From Streptomyces formicae (GTDB lineage: Bacteria; Actinomycetota; Actinomycetes; Streptomycetales; Streptomycetaceae): a stretch of 64,000 nucleotides of DNA. Positions 9,823 to 19,569 of this stretch are shown piece by piece; within the stretch, counting starts at the first letter, position 1, and every line of letters starts with the position of its first letter. A model generated the notes under the pieces. It did no database searches, was not told the origin of the DNA, and was given only the letters and a program-made list of their open reading frames with translations. Location of the stretch: contig NZ_CP071872.1 of the NCBI RefSeq assembly GCF_022647665.1, forward strand, positions 558,001 through 622,000, given 5' to 3'. The position numbers were made by a program, and so were the translations under genes.

Positions 9823-10902
9823 TCACAGCGGTGGCTGGACCCGCTGGAGGAGCCAGGCGAAGTCACCGAGGCCGCCCCGTGCGGTCAGCTCCGCCGCCTC
9901 ACCCGCCGCCGACAGCGCCCGCACGTACGCCACCGGGTCGGACGACGCGAGTCCCAGCGGCGGCCGGGCCCCGGACACCCCCAGCCGCCCCAGCGCCTCC
10001 CGCTGGCTGACCAGCTCGGCCCCGGCCCCGGCCCCTGCCCCGGCGCCTGCCCTGGCCCAGGCCCCTGCTCCGACCTCCGCGCCCGCGCCCACCCCCGCAC
10101 ATGCGTCCAGCGCCACATGCGCGGTGATGTCGCAGCTGCCGTCCGGCACCGGCCGCACCTCCCGCCCCTCCCGGAACCCCGCCAGCGTGCCGTACATCGG
10201 CCGCGCCCCCGCCCGGTGCGCGTAGTCCACCGCCACGGCGAGCCCCGCGTCGAGGCTCGCCACGGCCGCCGCCCAAGCCTCGTCCCGCGGCCGCCCGATC
10301 TCGGCCCGCGCGCCCGGCCCGGCCAGCGGCCACCAGCGCTCCAGCCACTCCGCGTCCGCCCCGCCCGCCGGCACCGGCTCCCCGAGGAGCTCCTCGCCGT
10401 CCGCCGGGCGCACCAGGACGTACCGGGCCGTCCCGGCCTCGTCCACCTCCACGACCTCCACCGGCACGTTGTCCAGCCACTCGTTGGCGAAGAGGAGGCC
10501 GGTCACCCCGGCCGGCGGGCGGTCCGTCCACTCGATGCGCGGGTCGAGCCCCGCGGGCCGGCCGGCGGCGCGCTCGACGGCGTACGCCCGCACCGCACGC
10601 CCGTCCGGGTCCGGCAGCCGCCCGCCCGGCAGCGCCGCGAGCACCCCCGTCAGCAGCTCCCCGCGCCCCGCGCCCATGTCCACCAGCGCGATCTCGGCGG
10701 CGCCCGGCAGCGACTCCGCGGTCTCGGCCAGCAGCCGGGCGACGGCGGCGGCGTACAGCGGCGAGGCGTGCACGGACGTACGGAAGTGCCCGGCCGGCCC
10801 CTCCGGCCGACCGTAGAAGCCGCCGGGCCCGTACAGGGCGCGCTCGGTCGCCTCCCGCCAGAGCACCCACTCATCGGCCTCGTCCGCTGTCGTGTTCGTC
10901 AC
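9823..10902 (-). CDS. Class I SAM-dependent methyltransferase, MidA / NDUFAF7 (DUF185) family
   Basis: 359 aa. Belongs to the COG1565 family, whose eukaryotic member NDUFAF7 methylates an arginine of the complex-I subunit NDUFS2 (NuoD homologue). Seen: the opening [17 protein letters not shown], where the family usually has a similar 'ALY-P-GYY' stretch; the SAM-binding [34 protein letters not shown]; and VAVDYAH. I chose GTG 10902, which has GGGGAGA nine bases upstream; an in-frame GTG at 10929 is an alternative. An Ala/Gly dipeptide run (about residues 270-300, DNA 10010-10100) is inserted into the domain and looks like repeat expansion. It lies upstream of nuoD on the same strand, 112 bp away, supporting a modifying role on that subunit. 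Confidence 0.8.
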   Translation of the reverse strand: MTNTTADEADEWVLWREATERALYGPGGFYGRPEGPAGHFRTSVHASPLYAAAVARLLAETAESLPGAAEIALVDMGAGRGELLTGVLAALPGGRLPDPDGRAVRAYAVERAAGRPAGLDPRIEWTDRPPAGVTGLLFANEWLDNVPVEVVEVDEAGTARYVLVRPADGEELLGEPVPAGGADAEWLERWWPLAGPGARAEIGRPRDEAWAAAVASLDAGLAVAVDYAHRAGARPMYGTLAGFREGREVRPVPDGSCDITAHVALDACAGVGAGAEVGAGAWARAGAGAGAGAGAELVSQREALGRLGVSGARPPLGLASSDPVAYVRALSAAGEAAELTARGGLGDFAWLLQRVQPPL

Positions 10903-11009
10903 GCGAGTCAGTCTCCCCTGTGCCTCCACCTTGCGGAGTAGGCGCCCGGTGACCGGATCGACCCTCCGGTTGACCCGTGCACCTTTCCGTTGTCCCTACG
11001 CTGGGTTAC

Positions 11010-12212
11010 GTGCAGCGTCTCTACGACTTCATCCGCAGGCACCCGACGGGCGTCGACAGCTTCTGGGCCGTCGTCCTCCTCGGGCTGGCCATGATGTGGG
11101 CCGTCCCGGAGAACGTGCACGCGGGCAACGAGCCCCGGGTCGTCGCGGTCGTCATCGTTTTCCTGCTCAGCCTCAGCGTCGCGCTGCGCCGCCGCGCGCC
11201 GGAGAAGATGCTGCTGCTCGTGGCCGCCGTGGGCGTCGCCCAGCTGGTGCTGGACATCAAGGTCAACGTGGCCGACTTCGCGATGCTCGTGCTGATCTAC
11301 ACGGTCGCCGCGCACGACGGCCCCCGCTGGGCCTCGCGGCTGGCGTTCGCCGGCGGACTCTCCGCCGCCACGCTCTCCCAGGTCCGCTGGCCGGTCGAGG
11401 ACACCGGCGTCGGCGGCCAGATCTTCTTCACGATCGTCATGAGCGTCCCGTTCGCCCTGGCCTGGGTGCTCGGCGACTCGCTGCGCACCCGCCGCGCGTA
11501 CTTCGCCCAGCTGGAAGAGCGCGCGTCCAGGCTGGAGAAGGAGCGCGAGGCGCAGTCCAAGGTCGCCGTCGCCGCCGAGCGCGCCCGGATCGCCCGCGAG
11601 CTGCACGACGTCGTCGCGCACAACGTCTCGGTGATGGTCGTGCAGGCCGACGGCGCCGCCTACGTCCTGGACGCCGCCCCCGACCAGGCCCGGCAGGCCC
11701 TGGAGACGATCTCCAGCACCGGCCGCCAGGCGCTCGCCGAGATGCGCCGGCTGCTGGGAGTGCTGCGCACAGGCGACGCCCCGGAGAGCGGCGAGTACGT
11801 GCCGCAGCCCGACGTCGAGCAGATCGAGGACCTGGTCGAGCAGGTGCGCACCGCCGGCCTCACCGTCGACTTCAAGATCGAGGGCACCCCGCGCCCGCTG
11901 CCCAGCGGCGTGGAGCTCACGGCCTACCGGATCGTCCAGGAAGCCCTCACCAACACCCGCAAGCACGGCGGCCCGAACGCGGGCGCCAGCGTCCGGCTCG
12001 TGTACTTCGACGACGGGCTCGGCCTGCTCGTCGAGGACGACGGCCGGGGCGCGGCGCACGAGATGTACGAGGACGGCGGCGCCGACGGCAAGGGCCACGG
12101 CATGATCGGCATGCGCGAGCGCGTCGGGATGGTCGGCGGCACGCTGGACGCCGGGCCGCGGCCCGGCGGCGGGTTCCGGATCAGCGCCCTGCTCCCGCTC
12201 AAGCCCGCCTGA
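11010..12212 (+). CDS. Two-component sensor histidine kinase, NarL-partner (HisKA_3) type
   Basis: 400 aa. The N-terminal half has four to five transmembrane helices with little extracellular sequence (about residues 15-155), so it probably senses a membrane signal. A linker coiled coil follows (LEERASRLEKEREAQ), then the HisKA_3 dimerisation box ERARIARELHDVVAHNVSVM with the phospho-accepting His. The HATPase region shows the N-box in ALTNTRKHGG and the G-box in GMIGMRERVGMVGG. I took GTG 11010 as a probable leaderless start. GTG 10977 would add 11 residues and has no better ribosome site. It is paired with the LuxR-type regulator 91 bp downstream; target genes are unknown. Confidence 0.88.
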   Translation: MQRLYDFIRRHPTGVDSFWAVVLLGLAMMWAVPENVHAGNEPRVVAVVIVFLLSLSVALRRRAPEKMLLLVAAVGVAQLVLDIKVNVADFAMLVLIYTVAAHDGPRWASRLAFAGGLSAATLSQVRWPVEDTGVGGQIFFTIVMSVPFALAWVLGDSLRTRRAYFAQLEERASRLEKEREAQSKVAVAAERARIARELHDVVAHNVSVMVVQADGAAYVLDAAPDQARQALETISSTGRQALAEMRRLLGVLRTGDAPESGEYVPQPDVEQIEDLVEQVRTAGLTVDFKIEGTPRPLPSGVELTAYRIVQEALTNTRKHGGPNAGASVRLVYFDDGLGLLVEDDGRGAAHEMYEDGGADGKGHGMIGMRERVGMVGGTLDAGPRPGGGFRISALLPLKPA

Positions 12213-12237
12213 CCGGCCACAGCCCAGCCACTGGCCG

Positions 12238-12285
12238 GCCACCGACCGTCCACTCCCAGCCACCGACCTGCCACCGACCGTCCAC
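12238..12285. repeat. Direct repeats between sensor kinase and response regulator
   Basis: GCCACCGACCGTCCAC occurs identically at 12238-12253 and 12270-12285, with a partial copy between them at 12259. The stretch lies just upstream of the response regulator's ribosome site (AGGGGA near 12289). The repeats may be slippage products or protein-binding iterons; nothing shows which. Confidence 0.6.
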
Positions 12286-12303
12286 AGACAGGGGACCCCT
12301 TCC

Positions 12304-12981
12304 ATGACGATCCGCGTGATGCTCGTCGACGACCAGGTGCTGCTGCGCACCGGGTTCCGCATGGTGCTCGCCGCGCAGCCGGACATGGACGTCGTGGCCG
12401 AGGCGGGGGACGGCGCCGAGGCGATCGACATCCTCCGCTCCACCGCCGTCGACGTGGTGCTGATGGACGTGCGGATGCCGCGGCTGGACGGAGTGGAGGC
12501 GACCAGCCGCATCTGCGCGCAGCCGGACGCGCCGAAGGTGATCATCCTGACCACGTTCGACCTCGACGAGTACGCGTTCTCCGGGCTGAAGGCGGGCGCG
12601 AGCGGCTTCATGCTGAAGGACGTACCGCCGAGCGAGCTGCTCGGCGCGATCCGCTCCGTGCACAGCGGCGACGCCGTCGTGGCCCCGTCCACGACCCGCC
12701 GCCTCCTGGACCGCTTCTCACCGATGCTGCCGTCGGCGAGCGGCCCGCCGCAGCACAAGGAGGTGGAGCGGCTCACCGACCGCGAGCGCGAGGTCATGAT
12801 GCTCGTCGCACAGGGCCTGTCGAACGGTGAGATCGCCGCACGGCTGGTGCTGTCCGAGGCCACCGTCAAGACGCACGTGGGCCGCATCCTGACCAAGCTG
12901 GGACTGCGCGACCGGGTGCAGGTGGTGGTGCTCGCGTACGAGACGGGCCTGGTGAGGGCGGGCGGCGGGGGCGGGGCCTGA
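12304..12981 (+). CDS. NarL/FixJ-family response regulator
   Basis: 225 aa. Receiver domain (residues 1-120): acidic pocket at VDDQ, phospho-acceptor Asp in VVLMDVRMPRLDGVEA near residue 54, the Thr switch in ILTTFDLDEY and the Lys in LKDVPPSELLGAI. The LuxR-type HTH is in the last 65 residues: LTDREREVMMLVAQGLSNGEIAARL and EATVKTHVGRILTKLGLRDRVQ. It is the obvious partner of the upstream kinase. A poly-Gly/Ala C-terminal tail (RAGGGGGA) has no known role. Confidence 0.93.
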   Translation: MTIRVMLVDDQVLLRTGFRMVLAAQPDMDVVAEAGDGAEAIDILRSTAVDVVLMDVRMPRLDGVEATSRICAQPDAPKVIILTTFDLDEYAFSGLKAGASGFMLKDVPPSELLGAIRSVHSGDAVVAPSTTRRLLDRFSPMLPSASGPPQHKEVERLTDREREVMMLVAQGLSNGEIAARLVLSEATVKTHVGRILTKLGLRDRVQVVVLAYETGLVRAGGGGGA

Positions 12982-13057
12982 GCCCGGCGATGTCGTCGGA
13001 CGGCTGCGGCAGATCCAGCCCGTCCAGCCCGGCAAGATCCGAACGACTGGCCACGGC

Positions 13058-14158
13058 CTAGCGCAGCACGGTCTCCAGGAAGTCGCTGCCGAGCCGGGCC
13101 ACGGCCGTGACGTCCAGCTGGTGCAGGACGTACCGGCCGCGCCGCCGGGTCGTGACCAGGCCGGCCTTCTTCAGCACCGACAGGTGGCGTGAGACCTCCG
13201 GCGCGGTGACGCCGTGCGCGTCGGCAAGCTCGCCGGTCGTGTACGGGGCGCGGGCGAGGTTGCGGCACAGCCGCATCCGCATGGGGTGGGCGAGCGCCTC
13301 CATCCGGAGCGTGAGCAGCTCGACGGAGGCCGGGCCGCGGAGTTCGGGGGCACCGACGGGGTACTGGACGACGGGCCGCCAGCCGGGGGCGTGCAGCACC
13401 ATCAGATGGGGCCAGCCGAAGCGGGACGGCAGGAAGGTGACGCCGGCGCCGACGGCCGGGTCCACGGCGGTCGTGTGGCCGACGGTGAGCTTGTCGGCCT
13501 CGATACGGTCCGTCGCCTCGTTGAGCGAGACCGCCGGGGACACCGCGCGCAGCGCCTCGGCGAGGCCCTTGTGGCGCAGGAGCTCCGTCTTGTGGCGGGC
13601 GTCGGCGGCGAGCTGGACGCGGGTGCGGTTCCAGGTGTCGGCGAAGAAAGCCTGGTCGCAGTCCTCGAAGAGACGGCGCAGCCAGGTGCGTACGGCGGCG
13701 GGGTCGTCCAGCAGCCGGCGGGCGAAGGCGAGCTGCTGGGGGCCGCGGGTGGCCGCGAGCTCCAGCGCGCGGTCGGCGTCCACCGGGCCGTCGCTGACGT
13801 ACGAGCTGGAGCAGGTGAACTCCAGCGTGGCGCTGATGAACCGCTCCTCGTCCAGGGTGTCGAGGATGTCCAGCTCCTCGGCGAGGGTGGCGCCGGTGCG
13901 GCCGTCGCCGCCACGGATCCCGGCGAACGGCATGAACACGTCCGAGAAGGTCGACGTCCACAGGAACGCGGCCTCGTGGAGCCGGTCGGCGAGATCCGGC
14001 TTCAGCCCGGCCGTGGTGGCCGTCGCCCAGCCGTGCAGCCCGGGATGGTGCGCCGGCTCGGACAGCGCGTGCAGGGCGACGCCCAGCTCGGCGAGGGGCG
14101 AGATCTCGAACAGAATGCGCTCGGGGGGCAGGCCCGCGATATCGATGGTGACGCTCAC
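13058..14158 (-). CDS. ArsR-type winged-helix transcriptional regulator with large N-terminal domain (DUF5937-like)
   Basis: 366 aa. The C-terminal ~90 residues are an ArsR-like winged helix: EALAHPMRMRLCRNLA, YTTGELADAHGVTAPEVSRHLSVLKKAGLV, then a basic wing TTRRRGRYVLHQLD. The first ~270 residues are a domain shared by Streptomyces regulators annotated with DUF5937; no ligand is known. No metal-binding ELCVCD motif of classical ArsR proteins is present, so metal sensing is not supported. The GTG start at 14158 gives VSVTIDIAGLPPERILFEISPLAELG. It is convergent with the two-component system and alone on its strand here; autoregulation is the usual pattern. Confidence 0.75.
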   Translation of the reverse strand: MSVTIDIAGLPPERILFEISPLAELGVALHALSEPAHHPGLHGWATATTAGLKPDLADRLHEAAFLWTSTFSDVFMPFAGIRGGDGRTGATLAEELDILDTLDEERFISATLEFTCSSSYVSDGPVDADRALELAATRGPQQLAFARRLLDDPAAVRTWLRRLFEDCDQAFFADTWNRTRVQLAADARHKTELLRHKGLAEALRAVSPAVSLNEATDRIEADKLTVGHTTAVDPAVGAGVTFLPSRFGWPHLMVLHAPGWRPVVQYPVGAPELRGPASVELLTLRMEALAHPMRMRLCRNLARAPYTTGELADAHGVTAPEVSRHLSVLKKAGLVTTRRRGRYVLHQLDVTAVARLGSDFLETVLR

Positions 14159-14260
14159 GCCTCCTATGGTGCGGGGTGCGGGGGAGGGGCCGTCTCGTCA
14201 TTTGACGGCGCTGGTCAATCGGCGGGCGGGGGCGGTGCGGTGGGACGCAGCGTGGGGTGC

Positions 14261-14572
14261 ATGGACGCCATTCAGCAACACCTCCTCGACCTCTACCGGG
14301 CGGCGCAGCACGGAGTGCCCGCTCCGCCAGCGCCGGGCCGCGACGACTGGCGGACGGTGCGGGCCCTCCGGGACCGCCGCGCCTTCGCCCGAGTCCTCCA
14401 CCCCCGAATTCCAGGCCCTAGAGGCTCCGCACCCGCGTCAGGAAGTCCGCGACCGCGACCCGCACGTCCTCACCCGTCCACGACAGCCCCGGTGACGCCA
14501 CCGTCACCTCCGTCACGGAGACTCCCGGCGGTCCCCCGTGGCCCGCCGGGGACCAGCGGCGGAAGAGGGTGA
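14261..14572 (+). CDS. Small ORF, possibly the 5' remnant of a truncated gene
   Basis: The reading frame opens MDAIQQHLLDLYRAAQHG and continues with PAPPAPGRDDW and RTVRALRDRR. Codon third positions are strongly G/C for about 45 codons, as in real genes, but after about 14400 this is lost. The frame then runs antisense through the 3' end of the threonine aldolase gene. I read it as a real small gene whose original 3' end has been replaced or frameshifted. I recognise no function. Confidence 0.3.
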   Translation: MDAIQQHLLDLYRAAQHGVPAPPAPGRDDWRTVRALRDRRAFARVLHPRIPGPRGSAPASGSPRPRPARPHPSTTAPVTPPSPPSRRLPAVPRGPPGTSGGRG

Positions 14573-15695
14573 CGCCCGTTTCCTCCGCCTGGCGGAGGGA
14601 CGCCTCGTTCAGCAGGTCCTCCCCGAACGGCAGCCACACCTGGAACTGGTGGGTGTGCGGCGGCTCCGGGCGGACCCGGAACCACGGCACCGCCGCCGGG
14701 CCCTCCGCCAGCCCCTCCGCGAGCGCCCCGGCGACGGTCTGCGCGTGCGCCACGTACGACGCCAGCCGCGGCAGCTCCCGCTCCAGCCCGACGAGCCCCG
14801 CGAGCGCCGCGGGGTACTGCTGGAACAGCTGGCCGCCGTACCGGTGGCGCCACGCCCTGGCCTCGTCCACGAAGGACTCCGGGCCCGCGAGCACCGCTCC
14901 GGACAGGCCGTCCAGGGACTTGTAGAACGACACGTACACGCTGTCCGCGAGGCCGGCGATCTCGTCCAGGTCGCGCCCGAAGTGAGGGGCGCATTCCCAT
15001 AGGCGCGCGCCGTCGAAGTGCACCACTGCATCCACCTCGCGCGCCGCCTCCACCACCTCCACCAGCTCGTCCCACGACGGCAGGACGAAGCCCGCGTCCC
15101 GCAGCGGAAGCTCCAGCATCAGCGTGCCGAAGGGCTCGCCGACGCCCCGTAGCTCGTCGGCCGTGGGCAGCCGGGGCGCCCGTGTCGGATGGACCGTACG
15201 CAGCCCGCTCACCGCCCCGAGCGCGCCGCGCTCGTGCACCTCGGGGTGGGCGAGAGGATGCAGCGCGACCGTACGATTCCCCGTGCGCCCGGCCCAGCAT
15301 CGCAGCGCGACCTGCTGCGCCATCGTCCCCGTGGGGAAGAACGCCGCCGCCGGGAAGCCGAGCAGCGCGGCCACCCGCCTCTCCAGCTCCGCGACCACCC
15401 CGTCCCCGTATACGTCGACCCACTCGTCCAGCCAGCCGTCCGGGTCGCTGCCGCCTTCGACCGTGCCCCCGAGCGCCTTCGCGTCCGCCGCGAGTGCCGC
15501 CAGCCGCTCGCCGATCCGGCCGTCGGCCGAGGCGCGCCAGAGCACCCGGTCGGACGCTCGCCACGCGGCGAGCCTGCGCCGCCGCTCGGCACGCTCGTCC
15601 CGCTCGTTCTCCGCCGCCGCGATCTCTCCCGCGATCTCTCCCGCGGTCTCTGCCACGATCTCCGCTGCGTTGTCCGCCGTGTTGTTGTCCGCCAT
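14418..15695 (-). CDS. Threonine aldolase / beta-eliminating lyase family PLP enzyme
   Basis: 425 aa. Fold-type I PLP enzyme that typically cleaves L-threonine or L-allo-threonine to glycine and acetaldehyde. Seen: the Gly-rich cofactor loop [15 protein letters not shown], the PLP-ring aspartate in [11 protein letters not shown], and the Schiff-base lysine in [20 protein letters not shown]. The first ~60 residues are an Ala/Glu/Arg-rich extension (repeated AGEIAGEI) not found in short aldolases. Known family members with this architecture are annotated low-specificity aldolases, but the substrate is not proven here. The gene is divergent from the cofactor operon that begins at 15831. The start is ATG 15693-15695. 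Confidence 0.82.
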   Translation of the reverse strand: MADNNTADNAAEIVAETAGEIAGEIAAAENERDERAERRRRLAAWRASDRVLWRASADGRIGERLAALAADAKALGGTVEGGSDPDGWLDEWVDVYGDGVVAELERRVAALLGFPAAAFFPTGTMAQQVALRCWAGRTGNRTVALHPLAHPEVHERGALGAVSGLRTVHPTRAPRLPTADELRGVGEPFGTLMLELPLRDAGFVLPSWDELVEVVEAAREVDAVVHFDGARLWECAPHFGRDLDEIAGLADSVYVSFYKSLDGLSGAVLAGPESFVDEARAWRHRYGGQLFQQYPAALAGLVGLERELPRLASYVAHAQTVAGALAEGLAEGPAAVPWFRVRPEPPHTHQFQVWLPFGEDLLNEASLRQAEETGVTLFRRWSPAGHGGPPGVSVTEVTVASPGLSWTGEDVRVAVADFLTRVRSL

Positions 15696-15830
15696 TCAGC
15701 GATCATCGCGTACTCGTCCGCACGGCCTCCACAGCCTGTGGACAACTGGAAGGCGGGCCGAAACGCTGGCGTAGCATGACGAAGAATCGTCCGGTACCCC
15801 CCGCGGACTGGAACGGAAGGCCGTCGCCGC

Positions 15831-16769
15831 GTGAACGCACCACCACCGTCAGCACCCCTGCCAGCATCCGAGCCCGTCGACCCCAAGGACCGCCCGGCCC
15901 GCCTCACCGTGGGAGTCGTCGGGGCGGGCCGCGTCGGCCCCGCTCTCGCCGCGTCCTTGCAGCTCGCGGGCCATCGCCCGGTGGCCGTCTCGGGTGTCTC
16001 CGACGTCTCCCGGCGCCGCGCCGCCTCGCTGCTGCCCGACGTGCCGCTCGTGCCGCCGGCCGAGGTCCTGGCCCGTGCCGAGCTGGTGCTGCTCACCGTG
16101 CCCGACGACGCCCTGCCCGGTCTGGTCGAGGGCCTCGCCGAGACCGGGGCGGTCCGTCCGGGACAGCTGCTCGTCCACACGTCCGGGCGGTACGGCACGG
16201 CCGTGCTCGACCCGGCCCGCCGCGCCGGCGCCCTGCCGCTCGCGCTGCACCCCGCCATGACCTTCACGGGGACCAGCGTCGACGTGCAGCGGCTGGCCGG
16301 CTGCTCCTTCGGCGTCACCGCCCCCGAGGAGCTGCGGCTCGCCGCCGAGGCGCTCGTCATCGAGATGGGCGGCGAGCCCGAGTGGATCGAGGAGGAGGCC
16401 CGCCCGCTCTACCACGCGGCCCTCGCCCTCGGTGCGAACCACCTGGTCACCCTGGTCGCCCAGTCGATGGAGCTGCTCCGCACCGCGGGCGTCTCCGCCC
16501 CGGACCGCATGCTCGGCCCGCTCCTCGGCGCCGCGCTCGACAACGCCCTGCGCTCCGGCGACGCCGCACTCACCGGCCCCGTCGCCCGTGGCGACGCGGG
16601 CACCGTCGCCGCGCACGTCGCCGAGCTGCGCAAGCACGCGCCCGGCACCGTCGCCGGGTATCTCGCGATGGCCCGTACGACCGCGGACCGGGCGCTCGCG
16701 CACGGACTGCTCAAGCCGGAGCTGGCCGAAGACCTGCTGGGGGTTCTGGCCGAGGGAGACACCAGATGA
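15831..16769 (+). CDS. Rossmann-fold / DUF2520 domain protein (putative oxidoreductase)
   Basis: 312 aa. The NAD(P)-binding N-terminus shows [21 protein letters not shown] near residue 27. The C-terminal helical half matches DUF2520 ([24 protein letters not shown]). The overall shape is that of 6-phosphogluconate-dehydrogenase-like proteins such as ketopantoate or pyrroline-5-carboxylate reductases. It starts at GTG 15831 with GGAAGG 10 bases upstream and overlaps panC by ATGA, so it heads the pantothenate/NAD operon. Because panE/ilvC-type ketopantoate reductase would be the step before PanC, a role in pantoate formation is tempting; that is inference from position only. Confidence 0.85.
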   Translation: MNAPPPSAPLPASEPVDPKDRPARLTVGVVGAGRVGPALAASLQLAGHRPVAVSGVSDVSRRRAASLLPDVPLVPPAEVLARAELVLLTVPDDALPGLVEGLAETGAVRPGQLLVHTSGRYGTAVLDPARRAGALPLALHPAMTFTGTSVDVQRLAGCSFGVTAPEELRLAAEALVIEMGGEPEWIEEEARPLYHAALALGANHLVTLVAQSMELLRTAGVSAPDRMLGPLLGAALDNALRSGDAALTGPVARGDAGTVAAHVAELRKHAPGTVAGYLAMARTTADRALAHGLLKPELAEDLLGVLAEGDTR

Positions 16770-17779
16770 GCCACGACATCGAGCTGGTCCCCACGCGCGA
16801 GGACCTGGAGCGCCTCCTCCGGCGCCACGCGTCCCCCGGCCGCACCGCCGTCGTCATGACCATGGGCGCCCTCCACGAGGGCCACGCCACCCTCGTCCGC
16901 ACCGCCCGCGAGCACATGGGCCCCGACGGCTTCGTCGTCGTCACGGTCTTCGTCAACCCGCTCCAGTTCGGCGCGGGCGAGGACCTCGACCGCTATCCGC
17001 GCACCCTGGACGCCGACCTCAAGACCGCGCGGGAGGCGGGTGCGGACGCCGTTTTCGCCCCGTCCGCCGACGAGGTCTACCCGGGCGGTGAGCCGCAGGT
17101 GAGGGTCTCCGCCGGCCCCATGGGCGAGCTCCTCGAAGGCGCCTCCCGCCCCGGCCACTTCGACGGCATGCTCACGGTCGTCGCCAAGCTCCTCCACCTC
17201 ACCCGGCCCGACGCGGCGTTCTTCGGCCAGAAGGACGCCCAGCAGCTCGCGCTGATCCGCCGGATGGCCCGGGACCTGAACTTCCCGGTGGAGATCGTCG
17301 GCGTACCGACGGTGCGGGAGCCGGACGGACTCGCGCTCTCCAGCCGCAACCGCTACCTGTCGCCCGATGAGCGCAGGACCGCGCTCGCGCTCTCCCGCGC
17401 CCTCTTCGCCGCCCACGACCGGCTCGCCGCCCAGCAGGCGCTGCGGGCCCGTGCCGAGTCCGCCCCCGCGCCCACCGCACGCGCCGCCGCGCTCTCCGCG
17501 CTCGGCGAGGCCCGCGCGGCCGCCGACGCGCACGCCGTGGCCGTGGCCCAGCCGGGCGGCGGCGCCGATGCCGTACGGGCCGCGGCCCGCGCCGTCCTGG
17601 ACGAGGCGGCCAAGGCGACGCCACCGCTGGACCTGGACTATCTGGCCCTGGTCGACCCGGCCGACTTCGGCGAGGTCCCCGACGGCCACACCGGCGAGGC
17701 GATCATGGCGGTCGCCGCGCGGGTCGGGACGACGAGGCTGATCGACAACATCCCCCTGACCTTCGGAGCCCCCGCATGA
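16766..17779 (+). CDS. panC: Pantoate--beta-alanine ligase
   Basis: 337 aa. ATP-dependent condensation of pantoate and beta-alanine to pantothenate, the CoA precursor. Nucleotidyl-transferase motifs: [14 protein letters not shown] (HIGH-like HEGH), [25 protein letters not shown] (Lys and Gln of the pantoate site) and [11 protein letters not shown]. The protein is about 50 residues longer than the usual ~285: an Ala-rich insert (about residues 215-275) sits in the C-terminal domain before [11 protein letters not shown]. The start ATG overlaps the upstream stop (ATGA) and the stop overlaps nadB (ATGA), so translation is coupled across the operon. Confidence 0.96.
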   Translation: MSHDIELVPTREDLERLLRRHASPGRTAVVMTMGALHEGHATLVRTAREHMGPDGFVVVTVFVNPLQFGAGEDLDRYPRTLDADLKTAREAGADAVFAPSADEVYPGGEPQVRVSAGPMGELLEGASRPGHFDGMLTVVAKLLHLTRPDAAFFGQKDAQQLALIRRMARDLNFPVEIVGVPTVREPDGLALSSRNRYLSPDERRTALALSRALFAAHDRLAAQQALRARAESAPAPTARAAALSALGEARAAADAHAVAVAQPGGGADAVRAAARAVLDEAAKATPPLDLDYLALVDPADFGEVPDGHTGEAIMAVAARVGTTRLIDNIPLTFGAPA

Positions 17780-19542
17780 CCGCGACCGGACCCGGTTCGG
17801 GCACCCACGGCAGCACCGCGATACGGCTGACCGCCCCCGCGCCCGGCTGGTCCATCGACGCCGACGTCGTCGTGGTCGGCTCCGGCGTCGCCGGCCTGAC
17901 GGCTGCCCTGCGCTGCTCGGCCGTGGGCCTGCGCACGGTCGTGGTCACCAAGGCCCGCCTCGACGACGGCTCCACGCGCTGGGCCCAGGGCGGCATCGCG
18001 GCGGCGCTCGGCGAGGGCGACACCCCCGAGCAGCACCTGGACGACACGCTCGTCGCGGGAGCCGGGCTGTGCGACCCGGAGGCGGTGCGGACGCTGGTCA
18101 CCGAGGGGCCGGCCGCGGTCCGGCGGCTGATCGACACGGGCGCCCGCTTCGACACCGAAGAGGGCGGCGACATCGCGCTCACCCGCGAGGGCGGCCACCA
18201 CCGGCGCCGTATCGCCCACGCCGGAGGCGACGCGACGGGCGCGGAGATCTCCCGGGCGCTGGTCACGGCGATACGCGAGCGGGCGATACGCATCATCGAG
18301 CACGCGCTCGTGCTCGACCTGCTCACGGACGAGGACGGCCGCACGTCCGGGATCACCCTGCACGTGATGGGCGAGGGCCAGCACGACGGCGTCGGCGCGG
18401 TGCACGCGCCCGCCGTGGTCCTGGCGACGGGCGGCATGGGCCAGGTCTTCTCGGCCACGACCAACCCGTCCGTGTCGACGGGCGACGGCGTCGCACTCGC
18501 GCTGCGCGCCGGGGCCGAGGTGAGCGACCTCGAATTCGTCCAGTTCCACCCGACGGTGCTGTACCTGGGCCCGGATTCCGAGGGCCAGCAGCCCCTCGTC
18601 TCCGAGGCGGTACGGGGTGAGGGCGCCCATCTCGTCGACGCGTCCGGCACCCGCTTCATGGTGGGACAGCACGAGCTGGCCGAGCTCGCGCCGCGCGACA
18701 TCGTCGCCAAGGGCATCATGCGCCGCATGCAGGAGCAGGGCGCCGACCACATGCTCCTGGACGCCCGCCACTTCGGCGCCGAGATGTGGGAGGCCCGCTT
18801 CCCCACGATCCTCGCCGCCTGCCGTGCCCACGGCATCGACCCGGTGACCGAGCCGATCCCGGTCGCCCCGGCCGCCCACTACGCCTCCGGTGGCGTCCGC
18901 ACCGACCTCCACGGCCGCACCACCGTCCCCGGTCTCTACGCCTGCGGCGAGGTCGCCTGCACCGGCGTGCACGGCGCCAACCGCCTCGCCTCCAACTCCC
19001 TCCTGGAGGGCCTGGTCTTCGCCGAGCGCATCGCCATGACGATCGCGACGGACCGAAGCGGCGCCGCCCCGGTGACCGGAGGCCGGACTGCCGGCGCCCC
19101 GGACGGCGGACCGGCCGTGCCGCTGCTCCTCCCTGAGGCACGCCACGAGATCCAGCAGATCATGACGGACGGCGCCGGCGTGCTCCGCTCCGCCACGAGC
19201 CTGGACGACGCGGCGGACGCGCTGGAGGCCCTGCATCTGTCCGCACAGCACGACGCCGAGGAATCCGGCAAGGCCGCCGAGCCGGGCGTGGAGTCCTGGG
19301 AGGCCACCAACCTGCTGCTGGTCTCACGGGTGCTCGTCGCCGCCGCCCGCGAGCGGGCGGAGACCCGCGGCTGCCACTGGCGCGAGGACCACCCCGACCG
19401 TGACGACACGCAGTGGCGCCGCCATATTGTCGTACGGCTCACCCCCGACCGCCGTCTCGTCGTGCGCCGCACCGCCACCGAAGCACTGCCGCCCGTCAGC
19501 CGTATCCCGTCAGCCGTGTCCCGTACCTCCGTGACCCCGTAA
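17776..19542 (+). CDS. nadB: L-aspartate oxidase
   Basis: 588 aa. FAD enzyme oxidising L-aspartate to iminoaspartate, the first step of de novo NAD synthesis. FAD site [17 protein letters not shown] near residue 30; substrate loop [17 protein letters not shown]; active-site region [10 protein letters not shown] equivalent ([12 protein letters not shown]); [30 protein letters not shown] near residue 395. This is the succinate dehydrogenase/fumarate reductase flavoprotein fold. It sits between panC and nadC with coupled ATGA to panC. Its partner nadA (quinolinate synthase) is not in the window. Confidence 0.96.
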   Translation: MTATGPGSGTHGSTAIRLTAPAPGWSIDADVVVVGSGVAGLTAALRCSAVGLRTVVVTKARLDDGSTRWAQGGIAAALGEGDTPEQHLDDTLVAGAGLCDPEAVRTLVTEGPAAVRRLIDTGARFDTEEGGDIALTREGGHHRRRIAHAGGDATGAEISRALVTAIRERAIRIIEHALVLDLLTDEDGRTSGITLHVMGEGQHDGVGAVHAPAVVLATGGMGQVFSATTNPSVSTGDGVALALRAGAEVSDLEFVQFHPTVLYLGPDSEGQQPLVSEAVRGEGAHLVDASGTRFMVGQHELAELAPRDIVAKGIMRRMQEQGADHMLLDARHFGAEMWEARFPTILAACRAHGIDPVTEPIPVAPAAHYASGGVRTDLHGRTTVPGLYACGEVACTGVHGANRLASNSLLEGLVFAERIAMTIATDRSGAAPVTGGRTAGAPDGGPAVPLLLPEARHEIQQIMTDGAGVLRSATSLDDAADALEALHLSAQHDAEESGKAAEPGVESWEATNLLLVSRVLVAAARERAETRGCHWREDHPDRDDTQWRRHIVVRLTPDRRLVVRRTATEALPPVSRIPSAVSRTSVTP

Positions 19543-19569
19543 CCCCCCATGCCCCAGGGAGCCGCAACC

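Noticed and set aside
13058..14158. Metal-sensing ArsR regulator
   Set aside because: The winged helix is ArsR-like, but the metal-binding Cys motif is missing and a large extra domain precedes it.
15182..17779. Apparent long fusion frame running from the aldolase region into panC
   Set aside because: Only the panC part has family motifs; the front is the shadow of the aldolase and DUF2520 genes.
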